In this document: in pieces, positions 47,048 to 56,073 of the stretch | How positions within the stretch are numbered: position 1 is the first letter of the stretch | How the letters are laid out: every line of letters begins with the position of its first letter | Source: Haloarcula rubra | GTDB lineage: Archaea; Halobacteriota; Halobacteria; Halobacteriales; Haloarculaceae | NCBI RefSeq assembly: GCF_019599465.1 | Contig: NZ_RKLR01000005.1 | Span: 1-64,000 of the forward strand | Length of the DNA stretch: 64,000 bases | Direction: 5' to 3' | Made by a program: the position numbers and the translations under genes | The notes under the pieces: generated by a model | The model's database searches: none | Told to the model about the DNA's origin: nothing | What the model saw: only the letters and a program-made list of their open reading frames with translations

Positions 47048-47506
47048 TCAGGCAGGGTTCTTCCGGGAGAGCGAACTCCCACAGACCGGACAGCGGTCGT
47101 GGTTCTCGTCGAACTCCCGCCCACACCCGGCACACTGGAACAGCCAGTCGCGCTGTTCGGAGATGCCGTCGCGGGCGATGACCTCGACGTCGACGTCGAG
47201 TTTCTCGGCGACGTTCTGCATCGCGTAGTCGTCGGTGACCAGTCTGGCGTCGAGTTCGAAGGCGGCGGCGACGAGGCGGACGTCCGTCTCCGAGAGTTCC
47301 GCGAGGTCACCCGTCTCGCGGGCGGCGCGTTCGATGCGCTCGACGGTGTCCTGCTCGGGGATGTGGAGGTGCATGCCCGACCCTTCGAGTGCGTCGAATC
47401 GGAAGGCAGCCTCCCCCTCTAACTCCTCTTGGACGAGCGGAATCGTCGCTATCTGCTCGTCAGTGTGGTACTCGTTGATGAACGCCGACGAGTCGAGAAC
47501 GTACAT
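47048..47506 (-). CDS. nob1: rRNA maturation endonuclease Nob1
   Basis: Cleaves the 3' end of 16S rRNA precursors during ribosome small-subunit maturation. The 152-residue protein has a PIN domain (MYVLDSSAFINEY with the first Asp, Glu-rich LVQEELEGE, ETDVRLVAAAFELDARLVTDDYAMQNVA with further Asp residues) and a C-terminal zinc ribbon (CAGCGREF...CPVCGSSL). Its ATG starts one base after the stop of the PRC-barrel gene upstream on the minus strand, so the two form an operon with the PRC-barrel gene second in transcription order reversed: nob1 lies downstream in coordinates only if read from 47746. Confidence 0.92.
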   Translation of the reverse strand: MYVLDSSAFINEYHTDEQIATIPLVQEELEGEAAFRFDALEGSGMHLHIPEQDTVERIERAARETGDLAELSETDVRLVAAAFELDARLVTDDYAMQNVAEKLDVDVEVIARDGISEQRDWLFQCAGCGREFDENHDRCPVCGSSLSRKNPA

Positions 47507-47746
47507 CTACCGTTTGACGATCATGTGGTCTTTGACTGCCTTCACGCGGTCGACCGGGACCATCAGCCGACCCTGGTCGCTGTACTCGAAGTCGGTGTTG
47601 CGGAGTGACTCCGCGGGGTCGATGACGAGGTGTTTCAGCGACCCCGACGAGAGGTCCATCGTGATGTTGTAGAGGCTACCCAGTTCCGCCCCGTCGCTAC
47701 CCATGACGTCTTTCCCCGAGAGGTTCTCGGCGAGTATCTCGGCCAT
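47507..47746 (-). CDS. PRC-barrel domain protein
   Basis: A 79-residue single PRC-barrel: MAEILAENLSGKDVMGSDGAELGSLYNITMDL, LKHLVIDPAES and LMVPVDRVKAVKDHMIV match the domain used in photosynthetic reaction centres and in ribosome maturation factor RimM. Its minus-strand gene ends right before nob1 begins, so transcription runs PRC-barrel then nob1. Coupling to Nob1 suggests a role in rRNA processing, though this is inference from position. Confidence 0.9.
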   Translation of the reverse strand: MAEILAENLSGKDVMGSDGAELGSLYNITMDLSSGSLKHLVIDPAESLRNTDFEYSDQGRLMVPVDRVKAVKDHMIVKR

Positions 47747-47833
47747 ACGGTCCCTTCTGAGCGAGATTACATAAACGCCACGGGCCGTCTGACGACGGAG
47801 TAGTGTTTTACCACCGGCGACCACAGTGGGCAC

Positions 47834-48352
47834 ATGACCGAGAGTAGACGCCGGTTCCTCGCAGCACTGGCCGCGGGCGTCACGGGGGCGCTCGCCGGGT
47901 GTGGCGGCGACGGCGGCGGCGAGACACCCCAGCAGACGGCGACAGAGACGACCACTGCCACGGACACACCGACGCCGTCGCCGACGGACACGTCCACACC
48001 GACAGAGACGGCGACGCCCACCGACTCCCCGACGGCCACCGGGACGGCGACGCCCGCCGACGCGGCCCAGCGAGTCCTCGTCGGGCCCGGCGACTTCGTC
48101 TTCGACCCGGAGACGTTCGCCGTCCCGGTCGGGAGTACCGTCCGCTGGGAGTGGCGCAGTAGCAACCACAACGTCAAGCCGGCGACGACGCCGAGCGGGA
48201 GCGACTGGACCGGGACGCCGGGCGACGGCGGCCGGACCTTCGAGAAAGGCCACACCTACACGTACACGTTCGAGACGGCAGGGGAGTACGAGTACTACTG
48301 TGCGCCACACCGCAGCGTCGGCATGACCGGGTCGTTCGCCGTCACCGAGTGA
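47834..48352 (+). CDS. Halocyanin-like blue copper lipoprotein
   Basis: A 172-residue secreted electron carrier. The N-terminus has twin Arg (SRRRFLAALAAGVTGALAGC) with a lipobox ending at Cys23, so it should be Tat-exported and lipid-anchored. A Thr/Pro linker of about 60 residues follows. The cupredoxin domain (about 88-172) has the type I copper ligands: His in SSNHNVKPA, then Cys, His and Met in YYCAPHRSVGM. Halocyanins pass electrons in the haloarchaeal respiratory chain. Confidence 0.92.
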   Translation: MTESRRRFLAALAAGVTGALAGCGGDGGGETPQQTATETTTATDTPTPSPTDTSTPTETATPTDSPTATGTATPADAAQRVLVGPGDFVFDPETFAVPVGSTVRWEWRSSNHNVKPATTPSGSDWTGTPGDGGRTFEKGHTYTYTFETAGEYEYYCAPHRSVGMTGSFAVTE

Positions 48353-48434
48353 GCGGCGCTCACGGCCCGTGCGCCCGATGACGACGAACTTAACTACTGT
48401 CACCGACTCGTTCCGATAACTTCTGGGGCCATCT

Positions 48435-50240
48435 ATGTCTGACACGGACGCCACCACAGAGACGGACCACACCCTTCGAACACCCATCGTCGCGGTGCTG
48501 GGCCACGTCGACCACGGGAAGACCAGCCTCCTGGATCGCATCCGCGGGTCGGCCGTAACGGCCGGGGAATCGGGCGCTATCACACAGCACATCGGCGCGA
48601 CGGCGGTGCCGCTGTCGGTCATCTCGGAGATAGCCGGGGAACTCGTCGACCCGACGGACTTCGACCTGCCGGGCCTGCTGTTCATCGACACGCCCGGCCA
48701 CCACTCGTTCTCGACGCTCCGCTCGCGGGGCGGGGCGCTGGCGGACATCGCCATCCTCGTCGTCGACGTCAACGACGGCTTCCAGCCACAGACGCTGGAG
48801 GCCATCGACATCCTCAAACGGACCCAGACGCCGTTCATCGTCGCTGCGAACAAGATAGACACCGTGCCGGGCTGGAACCCCAACGAGAACATGCCCGTGC
48901 AGGCGACGATGGACGCCCAGTCCGAGCGGGTCACCTCGGACCTGAACCAGAAACTGTACGAGATTATCGGCGAACTCTCGGACAACGGCTTCTCCGCGGA
49001 CATGTACTGGCGTGTGCAGGACTTCCAGGCCAACATCGGCGTCGTCCCCGTCTCCGCCGAGACGGGCGAAGGCGTCCCGGACCTCCTGACGGTGATGATG
49101 GGCCTCTCCCAGCGTTACATGAAAGAGGAGATGGAGATAGACACCGCCGGCCCCGGCGTCGGCACCGTCCTCGAAGTCAAGGACACGCAGGGCTTCGGGA
49201 CGACGCTCGACGCCATCGTCTACGACGGCACCATCCGCGCGGACGACACTATCGTCGTCGGTGGCCTGCAGGGACCCATCGTCACCGACGTTCGGGCGCT
49301 CTTGCGCCCCCGACCGCTCGAAGAGATTCGGACGGAGGCGCAGTTCGAACAGGTCGACGAAGTCACGGCCGCCGACGGCGTGAAGATAGCCGCCCCGGAC
49401 TTAGACGACGCCATGGCCGGCGCGCCGATTCGCGTCGTCCGGAACCGCGAGCAGAGCGAGGTCATCGCCGAAGTCGAGGAAGAACTGGCCGAAATCGAGG
49501 TCACAACCCAAGAGGAGGGTGTGGTCGTCAAGGCCGACACGCTCGGGTCGCTGGAGGCCATCTCCAGTACGCTCGCCGAAGAAGAGATACCCATCATGCG
49601 CGCCGAAGTGGGCGCCGTCGCGCCGCGGGACGTCCGGGTCGCCGAGACGGCCAACGAACCGACCCACCGGGCCATCCTCGCGTTCTCCGTCGAGGTGCTG
49701 GACGACGCCCGTGACCTCGCCGAACAGGAGGACGTCGAACTGTTCGAGGACGACGTCATCTACCAACTCGTCGAGCGCTACGACGACCACGTCACCGCCA
49801 TCGAGGAGGCCCAGCAGGAGCAGATTCTGGAGAACATCACGCGCCCCGCGAAGTTCCGTATCCTGCAGGACCACACCTTCCGCCAGTCCGACCCGGCCGT
49901 CGTCGGCGTGGAGATACTCTCGGGCGAACTCCGCCGGAACGTCAACGTCGTGAAGTGGGCGGACGGCGAACCGACGCGGGTCGGGCGCCTCAAGACCATC
50001 CAGGACGAGGGCGAGGACGTCGACTCGGCCCGCACCGGCGAGCGCATGGCCGTCTCCATCGACGGTCCCACCGTCGGCCGGCAAATCGAGGAGGGCGACG
50101 ACCTCTGGGTGGAGATTCCAGAGAAACACGCGAAGATTCTCGAACAGGAACTCAAAGAAGACATCTCCGTCGACGAACGCGAGGCGCTGTCGATGTACCT
50201 AGAGAAACACCGCAATCGGGACCCCTTCTGGGGGAAGTAG
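48435..50240 (+). CDS. infB: Translation initiation factor aIF5B/IF-2
   Basis: A 601-residue GTPase that joins ribosomal subunits at start of translation. P-loop GHVDHGKTS (about 24-32), switch II DTPGHHSF, NKID-type specificity motif (ANKIDTVPGW), then domains II to IV, ending LSMYLEKHRNRDPFWGK. The acidic N-terminal extension is short, as in other archaea. It is upstream of no other gene; a CTTAACTA element before it may be its promoter. Confidence 0.95.
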   Translation: MSDTDATTETDHTLRTPIVAVLGHVDHGKTSLLDRIRGSAVTAGESGAITQHIGATAVPLSVISEIAGELVDPTDFDLPGLLFIDTPGHHSFSTLRSRGGALADIAILVVDVNDGFQPQTLEAIDILKRTQTPFIVAANKIDTVPGWNPNENMPVQATMDAQSERVTSDLNQKLYEIIGELSDNGFSADMYWRVQDFQANIGVVPVSAETGEGVPDLLTVMMGLSQRYMKEEMEIDTAGPGVGTVLEVKDTQGFGTTLDAIVYDGTIRADDTIVVGGLQGPIVTDVRALLRPRPLEEIRTEAQFEQVDEVTAADGVKIAAPDLDDAMAGAPIRVVRNREQSEVIAEVEEELAEIEVTTQEEGVVVKADTLGSLEAISSTLAEEEIPIMRAEVGAVAPRDVRVAETANEPTHRAILAFSVEVLDDARDLAEQEDVELFEDDVIYQLVERYDDHVTAIEEAQQEQILENITRPAKFRILQDHTFRQSDPAVVGVEILSGELRRNVNVVKWADGEPTRVGRLKTIQDEGEDVDSARTGERMAVSIDGPTVGRQIEEGDDLWVEIPEKHAKILEQELKEDISVDEREALSMYLEKHRNRDPFWGK

Positions 50241-50321
50241 CGAGGAGCCGAGCGCAGTGAACTGCCTCGAAAAAGCGTAGCGAGGGGGAGCCACACGGGG
50301 GCGACGACCGTAGTAATAATA

Positions 50322-50327
50322 TTTAAT
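50322..50327 (+). promoter_or_regulatory. TATA box of the small membrane protein gene
   Basis: AATATTTAATTAG contains TTTAAT 27 bases before the ATG at 50355. Confidence 0.45.
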
Positions 50328-50354
50328 TAGCTGGCGCGTGTCCGAACAGGCACG

Positions 50355-50555
50355 ATGCTCGGTGCCGCCCACACCCTCTCCACGGCCGATCTCGTCCTCG
50401 CGAGTATCGCGCTCTCGATGCTGGTGGCCGCCGCCGGCGCCGTCCTCACGTCGCTCAGCGTCGTCGCCGCGCTGGCGGCCGGGTCGCTGCCGGCCAGCGG
50501 GTCTATCGGCTACGCGCTGTTCTACAACCCGCCGGAAGCGGCGAAGGCGGTCTAG
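50355..50555 (+). CDS. Small membrane protein, 66 residues
   Basis: Hydrophobic protein with one or two helices (about 12-32 LVLASIALSMLVAAAGAVLTS and 33-50) and a short polar tail GYALFYNPPEAAKAV. A TATA box 27 bases upstream supports expression. Converges with the DUF5811 gene, 3 bases apart. Function unknown. Confidence 0.65.
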   Translation: MLGAAHTLSTADLVLASIALSMLVAAAGAVLTSLSVVAALAAGSLPASGSIGYALFYNPPEAAKAV

Positions 50556-50558
50556 AAG

Positions 50559-50912
50559 TTACTGCGCCGTCGGCGTCGTCTCGTCACCCATCACCTGCTT
50601 GACCTGCAGGGCCGCGGAGGCCGCGATACCCTGTGCGAGGTCGTCGCGTTCGGCGTCGGTGATGGTCGCGCTGTCCGCGTCCTCGGGTGTGTAGTCGGCG
50701 CTGACGACCGAGCCCACCGGCGGCTGGACGGCGATGGTCGCCCGTGGCCCCGACTGACTGTCGCTTATCTCGGACCCGACGACGTACTCTCCCGGCAGTA
50801 GTTCCCGCGTCCGAGCGGCGACGCCCGCGAGGTCCTCGCGAAGCGTCTGGCGTTGCTCCGGCGTGAGCGTCACTTTCTCCGTGTCGCCACCGAGCGGCGA
50901 ATTCCCATACAT
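50559..50912 (-). CDS. DUF5811 family protein
   Basis: A 117-residue acidic protein of the haloarchaeal DUF5811 group. Its first third (MYGNSPLGGDTEKVTLTPEQRQTLREDLAGVAARTRELLPGEYVVGSEIS) and the DLAQGIAASAALQVKQVM helix match the group pattern: an N-terminal helix, a beta region (GPRATIAVQPPVGSVVSADYTPE) and a C-terminal helix. No signal peptide. It lies upstream of the decarboxylase gene in coordinates but transcribed first on the minus strand only if co-read; about 75 bases separate them. Confidence 0.85.
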   Translation of the reverse strand: MYGNSPLGGDTEKVTLTPEQRQTLREDLAGVAARTRELLPGEYVVGSEISDSQSGPRATIAVQPPVGSVVSADYTPEDADSATITDAERDDLAQGIAASAALQVKQVMGDETTPTAQ

Positions 50913-50987
50913 GGACGTTCTGCTCCACTTAGGCGGTAGGGTACTAAAAACCCCGTGACTAGTCAGATACGGCCGGCAGCGCGGCGT

Positions 50988-51458
50988 TCAGACGACGGGG
51001 TGACTCTCGCCGTAGGTCGCCAGCACGACGGCGCTGGCGTACGTCTCCTCGGGGGCGACGGACTCGACGTGGACCGACTCCTCGACGAAGTCCCAGTCCC
51101 GGAGGTCACGCCCGGCGGCGAGCCCCTCGCGAATCTCGGTCCGGACGGCGTCGGGGTCGGTCCCGTCCACCTCGTAGAAGATGCCCGGGCCGCCCTCGCT
51201 GCGGGCCCACCCGACGCCTGCCGCGGCCCGTTCGCCCGGCGCGGCCGTCGCCGCCGACTGGACGACTTCCAGCGCCTCGCCCGGCGGCCCGAGGTCCGGC
51301 GCCGTCTCGGCCACCTCGATAGTCGGTCCCTCGGGGATGACCGACGAGAGCGTCACGAGGTTGTAGTTGTGGACGCCCGCCTCGGCCAGCGCCGCGTCGT
51401 ACGACGACAGCGCGGTCGGCCCGGTGGCGGTCCCCCACACCACCCGAATCGTGCTCAT
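50988..51458 (-). CDS. pdaD: Pyruvoyl-dependent arginine decarboxylase
   Basis: Makes agmatine from arginine; archaea need agmatine for tRNA-Ile2 agmatidine and for polyamines. The 156-residue proenzyme has LVTLSSVIPEGP, whose Ser-Ser bond is cut by serinolysis to leave a pyruvoyl group on the second Ser. Other blocks are MSTIRVVWGTATGPTALSSYD (N-terminal beta chain) and GIFYEVDGTDPDAVRTEI. Start 51458 is chosen because it begins directly at the domain; an upstream in-frame ATG adds 18 basic residues. Confidence 0.92.
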   Translation of the reverse strand: MSTIRVVWGTATGPTALSSYDAALAEAGVHNYNLVTLSSVIPEGPTIEVAETAPDLGPPGEALEVVQSAATAAPGERAAAGVGWARSEGGPGIFYEVDGTDPDAVRTEIREGLAAGRDLRDWDFVEESVHVESVAPEETYASAVVLATYGESHPVV

Positions 51459-51657
51459 GTGTCCGCTTCGACGACGCGACCGGTAAGGCGTTTCGTTTCG
51501 AAGCACCGACACCCACAGAACTGCGGGAGTGCGACGCGGTTTCTCATGTCTTTCGAGGCCCTTACCGTCGGTAGGCAGGTTTCGGCGTCTCGAAAGTCCT
51601 GTCTAATTCTGGACAATGCGGTGATAACAATGACCGGTCCAGCCCTCGCTCCCGGCA

Positions 51658-53061
51658 ATGCAAGTGACGTATCTGGAATCGGCGGCGGTGTTGGTCGAGA
51701 CAGACGACGTGTCCGTCCTCTGTGACCCGTGGCTCGTCGACGGCGCGTACTACGGGTCGTGGGCCCACTACCCCGCGCCGGAGTTCGATCCCGAAGACTT
51801 CAATCACGTCGACTACATCTACGTCTCCCACGTCCACCCAGACCACTTCCACCCGGAGAGCCTCGAACGGATGGACACCGACATCCCGGTCCTCATCCAC
51901 GACTACCGCTGGGACTACCTGAGAGAGGCCGTCGAGGCCCTCGGGTTCGAGGCCGTCGAACTCCCACACGACGAACGGACCCACCTCGGCGGCGACACGC
52001 ACATCAACGTCCTCGCCGCCGACGGCTGTGACCCCGAGCGCTGTGGCAACTTCTTCGGGTGTACGTGGTACGACACGGAGGCCGACCAGACCGGGTCGAC
52101 GCAGGTCGACTCGATGGCGGTCATCGACGACGGCGAGGAGACCCTCGTCAACACGAACGACTGCCCCTACCCCATCGCCGAGCCCAGTTGCGAGAAGATA
52201 AAGGCCGACTACGGCGAGGTGGACATGCTCTGTCACCAGTACAGCGCCGCGCAGTTCTACCCGCAGGCGGTGACGAACTACGACCACGAAGAGAAGATAG
52301 CCGAGCGCGACCGGGTCATCCAGGAGAAACACGAACTCGCGCTGAACTTCATCGACTTGTTCGAACCGACCTACTACATGCCCTTCGCGGGTGAGTACGT
52401 CCTCGCGGGTGACCTCGCACACCTCAACGAGTACACTGCCAACCCACCGCGCGAGGACGCGAAGGCGTTCTTCGAGGCGAACACCGACGACGCCCACGAG
52501 TGCGTCTTCCTCAACTCCGGGGAGTACATCGACGTGACGACGGGCGAGCGCTCGGCTCCGTTCGAACCGGTCGACCCCGCGGCGAAACAGCGATACATCG
52601 AGGAGGAACTCGCCCCCCGCGAGTTCGACTACGAGTCCGACCCGATGCCCACCCTCGACGAGTTCCGGGCGTACGTCCCGCTGGCCTACGAGAACATGGA
52701 GGGGAAACGCGCCCGCATCGGCTACGAGACGGACACCACCGTCCTGATTCCGCTGGTCGACGACGTCTGTCTGGAACTGTCGATGGACGGCAGTGGGTTC
52801 GACTACACGCGGAACCTCGACACCGACGACTACGACGACGGGTGGGTGAAGATGGACGTCGCCCCGCAGCTGCTCAAGCGCCTGTTCGAGGGGCCACACA
52901 GCGCGTACTGGGCCGACGCGAAGATAGGGTCGCACATCGGCATCAGCAAGGACCCGGACATCTACGAGCGCGGCCTGTACAACACGCTCGGCGAGTTCCA
53001 CGCCGACGGCGCCGACGTGCAGGCCACCGCGAGTCACGACGCCACCGCCGAGTCAGACTAG
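51658..53061 (+). CDS. MBL-fold metallohydrolase, CMP-sialate hydroxylase-like
   Basis: A 467-residue metallo-beta-lactamase-fold protein. N-terminally MQVTYLESAAVLVETDDVSVLCDPWL is the UlaG/CMAH-type start, and YVSHVHPDHFHPESL holds the HxHxDH metal motif. Further metal residues may be in LVNTNDCPYPI and the GEYV region. The first 250 residues and the 467-residue length resemble CMP-N-acetylneuraminate hydroxylase-like proteins, but the N-terminal Rieske iron-sulfur domain of animal CMAH is missing. Substrate unknown; a sugar-nucleotide or lipid role is possible. ATG at 51658 chosen at the fold start. Confidence 0.8.
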   Translation: MQVTYLESAAVLVETDDVSVLCDPWLVDGAYYGSWAHYPAPEFDPEDFNHVDYIYVSHVHPDHFHPESLERMDTDIPVLIHDYRWDYLREAVEALGFEAVELPHDERTHLGGDTHINVLAADGCDPERCGNFFGCTWYDTEADQTGSTQVDSMAVIDDGEETLVNTNDCPYPIAEPSCEKIKADYGEVDMLCHQYSAAQFYPQAVTNYDHEEKIAERDRVIQEKHELALNFIDLFEPTYYMPFAGEYVLAGDLAHLNEYTANPPREDAKAFFEANTDDAHECVFLNSGEYIDVTTGERSAPFEPVDPAAKQRYIEEELAPREFDYESDPMPTLDEFRAYVPLAYENMEGKRARIGYETDTTVLIPLVDDVCLELSMDGSGFDYTRNLDTDDYDDGWVKMDVAPQLLKRLFEGPHSAYWADAKIGSHIGISKDPDIYERGLYNTLGEFHADGADVQATASHDATAESD

Positions 53062-53179
53062 CTATCCTCGAACCCGCGACTGCTCGAGACACGACCACCG
53101 GAACGCTCCCACCCACGTCGGTGGGTCCAATCGTCGCGGTGGACGTCGAACGCCTGAACGCCGGACGTAGAGCGGTTCC

Positions 53180-54394
53180 TCAGGCCGCGACGAGTTTGTA
53201 CAGATAGCCCGGCCGGTCGGCCTCACCGTCGACCGCTCGTTCCGTGTAATAAATCGCGTCCTCCGTGACCAGCGGCGCGCTGGTGACGTGGCCGCGGTTG
53301 TCGACGGCCCACGTCACGTCGCCGCTCTCGCGGCCCAGCGCGTACAGCGTACTCGTATACGACCCCACGAGGACGTGGTCCGGCGTGGCGACGGCGCTCC
53401 CGATGACCCACCCGTCGGTGTCGAAGCGCCACCGTTCTTCGCCACTCTCGAGGTCGATGGCGTAGAGGTTGTCGTCGTGGCTCCCGACGTAGACGGTCCC
53501 GCCGTCGACGGCCGGCGCACACATCAGGTCCGCGTCGGCCTCGAACTCCCACGCGACGGCGCCGTCTGCGACGTCCAGCGCAGTGACCGTGCCGGCCCAC
53601 GACGGGACGACGGCGAGGCCGTCGACGACGGCGATGGGCGCCTTCACGTCGCCGCCGGTGTCGTGGGTCCACGCCCGTTCGAGGTCGGGGAACGACCACG
53701 CGTAGACGTGGCCGTCGTTCGACCCGAACAGCAGGCGGCCGTCGTCTCGGGAGAGCGCCACGGTCGAGTGCGGATGGTTCGTCGGCCGCGAGTCGCGCCA
53801 CTGCACACTGCCGGTGGCGGCGTCGACGGCCGCGACGCTCCCGCTGGGCGCCGCGTGTTCGACGGCGACGTACAGCACGCCGTTGTAGTAGGTCGGACTC
53901 GCGCCGATGGCGTCGCCGAGGTCGGTCCGCCAGCGACGCCGGCCGGTTTCGAGGTCGAGCGCCGACACCGCCCCGTCGTAGGTGCCGACGTAGGCCGTCT
54001 CGTTGGCGACGGCGGCCGTGCCGTGGCTCCCACGCCCGGCCTGTGTGATGGTCGTCGCCCACTGCACCTCGCCGTCGGTGGAGATGGCCCGCACTCGCCC
54101 GGTGTCGTCGGCGACGACGAGGTCATCGGTCGGCGCCAGCACCGGACTCCCCTTGGCCGCGGTGTGGTCGCCGCGGTTGGTCGGTAGCTCCCACGCTTTC
54201 TCGACGTTCACCGGAATAGACCGGTCGGTGTAGCCCTGATTCAGGAGGCCCTGCCGGAACTGCGTCGCCGCGAACTCGTCCAGTGGCGTGGAGGCCAGCG
54301 GGTCGAACCCGGACTGACAGCCAGCCAGCGACCCGGCGACGGCGGTGCCGACGCCGGCGAGGAACGCCCGTCGTGTGTGGCCGCGCTCGTGCAC
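53180..54394 (-). CDS. PQQ-like beta-propeller lipoprotein
   Basis: A 404-residue exported protein. N-terminus RRAFLAGVGTAVAGSLAGC has twin Arg and lipobox, so it should be Tat-exported and lipid-anchored. The body is a beta-propeller of PQQ-type blades with repeats such as AYVGTYDGAVSALDLETGRRRW, VYVGSHDDNLYAIDLESGEERW and VLVGSYTSTLYALGRESGDVTW. It may bind partner proteins or a cofactor; no active-site set is apparent. GTG start at 54394 begins the short n-region of the signal. Confidence 0.88.
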   Translation of the reverse strand: MHERGHTRRAFLAGVGTAVAGSLAGCQSGFDPLASTPLDEFAATQFRQGLLNQGYTDRSIPVNVEKAWELPTNRGDHTAAKGSPVLAPTDDLVVADDTGRVRAISTDGEVQWATTITQAGRGSHGTAAVANETAYVGTYDGAVSALDLETGRRRWRTDLGDAIGASPTYYNGVLYVAVEHAAPSGSVAAVDAATGSVQWRDSRPTNHPHSTVALSRDDGRLLFGSNDGHVYAWSFPDLERAWTHDTGGDVKAPIAVVDGLAVVPSWAGTVTALDVADGAVAWEFEADADLMCAPAVDGGTVYVGSHDDNLYAIDLESGEERWRFDTDGWVIGSAVATPDHVLVGSYTSTLYALGRESGDVTWAVDNRGHVTSAPLVTEDAIYYTERAVDGEADRPGYLYKLVAA

Positions 54395-54500
54395 GCCAGT
54401 CGCTACCGGACGGGGTGGCTTAAATCGCGCGGCGTCGCGTCGCTCAAACCGCGGCTGACCGTCCAGAAAGCGTTTACTACGAGGGGACGACCCCGAGAGC

Positions 54501-56003
54501 ATGCGACGACGCGCCCTCCTCACCTCGCTCGCTGCCGCCGGCGCCGGTCTCGCGGGCTGTTCGTTCGGCGACGGCGGGGGCGACCCGGAACACACGGCGG
54601 TGGACCCGCCGGAGACAGACACGACCGACCACTCACAACCACAGAGGGACACCGAGACGGACCGGCGGACCGGCGACCCACCACGGCCGGCAGAGCCACC
54701 GCACGTGGTCGAGTTGGAGACCGGGCCACGGACCTACGCGCTCTCGCCGTACATCCGCGCGGACGACGGCGGACGGGTGGCGCTGTGGTTCGACCGCACC
54801 GCGACGGCCGACCACCCCGCTCGACTCCGGGGGTGGCTCAGGAACGGGAACGACTTCGAGAACACGTTTCGGGTTCGGCGGATTCCCGTCGTCGGCGACA
54901 TCCGCGCCCAGCAACCGCGTGGCTACGACCACGAGGCCAGTCTCCACCTCGCACCGACCGAGCGCAACGACCTCGCGGCGGCGGTCCCGGCGGTCGTCCG
55001 CGACGAGACCGGGTACTGGCGTGTCGAAGACGTCGGCCCGTGGCTGACCGAGACCCGTCGGCTGGCCCCCGGCGAGTGGGTCCGACTGGAGTACGAGGTG
55101 GTCGGGTCGCCGGGGATGTCCGAACGCCCGACCGGCACGTACGAGTTCGGCGACGAGGCGACACTGAGCGTCTGGGATACGACCAGTCCCGGTCCCGACA
55201 CGGACTCGCGCTTCGCCGGGCGGTCGCTCCCGGCGTTCCCCGGTGACGGCGACGTCCAGTGGTACCACGAGGCCGACGCCGAGACGGTCGCGTTCGTCCG
55301 CCCCTCGACCGAGCGCGTCGACCTCGACGGCCTCGTCGCGTTCGAGGTGGTCAACCACAGCCACGAGCGGCTCCGGTGTGGCCACTGGAACCTGTACAAG
55401 CTCGTCGACGGCGAGTGGTTCCGCGTCGGGCCGTGGATACACACCTCGGACTGCCGACTCCTGTCGCCGGGCGAGCGGAAACAGTGGCCGCTCCGGGCGT
55501 TCAACGGCGAGGCGGTCCCGACCGGCGGGGACTGTCACGGCGGCCTCACGCGCGGACACCTCGGCGGCGGGGAGTACGCCGTCGTCGCCGGCTACGGCCA
55601 CCCCGAACCGGAGAGCGGCGCGCTGGTCGAACTCGTCGGCGACCCGGCGACGGTGGCGCCCACGGCGGACGTGACCACCGAGCGCGACGGGTCGACAGTC
55701 ACGGTCACGAGCGAGCGGTACGGCGACGACGACCACCCGCCCGACGCGACGTTCACGCTCCAGTACGCCGCTGCCGGCGGCGAGCGCGTCGTCGCCGAAC
55801 AGGTGATGCGACCCAGCCGGTTCGGCGGCGACGGGCGCGGCCTCCGAAACGCCCTCCCGTTCCTCTCGGCCGACGTCGACCGAGTGGTGGTCCGCACGGA
55901 CGCCCACGTCGTCGACAGCGTGGTCGGCGACGAGCGCGACGCGCGTCGGTACACGTTCCGCGGACGGGACTACCTCGTCTCGCGTGGCGCCAGCGGCGAG
56001 TGA
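54501..56003 (+). CDS. Uncharacterised lipoprotein, 500 residues
   Basis: Begins MRRRALLTSLAAAGAGLAGC, a Tat-type signal with lipobox Cys20, then an acidic Thr-rich linker (about 21-70) and a beta-rich ectodomain with repeated Gly-Glu motifs (FGDEATLSVWDTT, RLAPGEWVRLEYEVV). Divergent from the beta-propeller lipoprotein, with only about 106 bases between. No family recognised; it looks like a surface protein unique to haloarchaea. Confidence 0.8.
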   Translation: MRRRALLTSLAAAGAGLAGCSFGDGGGDPEHTAVDPPETDTTDHSQPQRDTETDRRTGDPPRPAEPPHVVELETGPRTYALSPYIRADDGGRVALWFDRTATADHPARLRGWLRNGNDFENTFRVRRIPVVGDIRAQQPRGYDHEASLHLAPTERNDLAAAVPAVVRDETGYWRVEDVGPWLTETRRLAPGEWVRLEYEVVGSPGMSERPTGTYEFGDEATLSVWDTTSPGPDTDSRFAGRSLPAFPGDGDVQWYHEADAETVAFVRPSTERVDLDGLVAFEVVNHSHERLRCGHWNLYKLVDGEWFRVGPWIHTSDCRLLSPGERKQWPLRAFNGEAVPTGGDCHGGLTRGHLGGGEYAVVAGYGHPEPESGALVELVGDPATVAPTADVTTERDGSTVTVTSERYGDDDHPPDATFTLQYAAAGGERVVAEQVMRPSRFGGDGRGLRNALPFLSADVDRVVVRTDAHVVDSVVGDERDARRYTFRGRDYLVSRGASGE

Positions 56004-56073
56004 CCAAGGCGACGTGTAGTAGTCGCCGCGTGTCGCGGTGGCCGCAGGCCACCCGACGCAGTGAAAATGGGTT

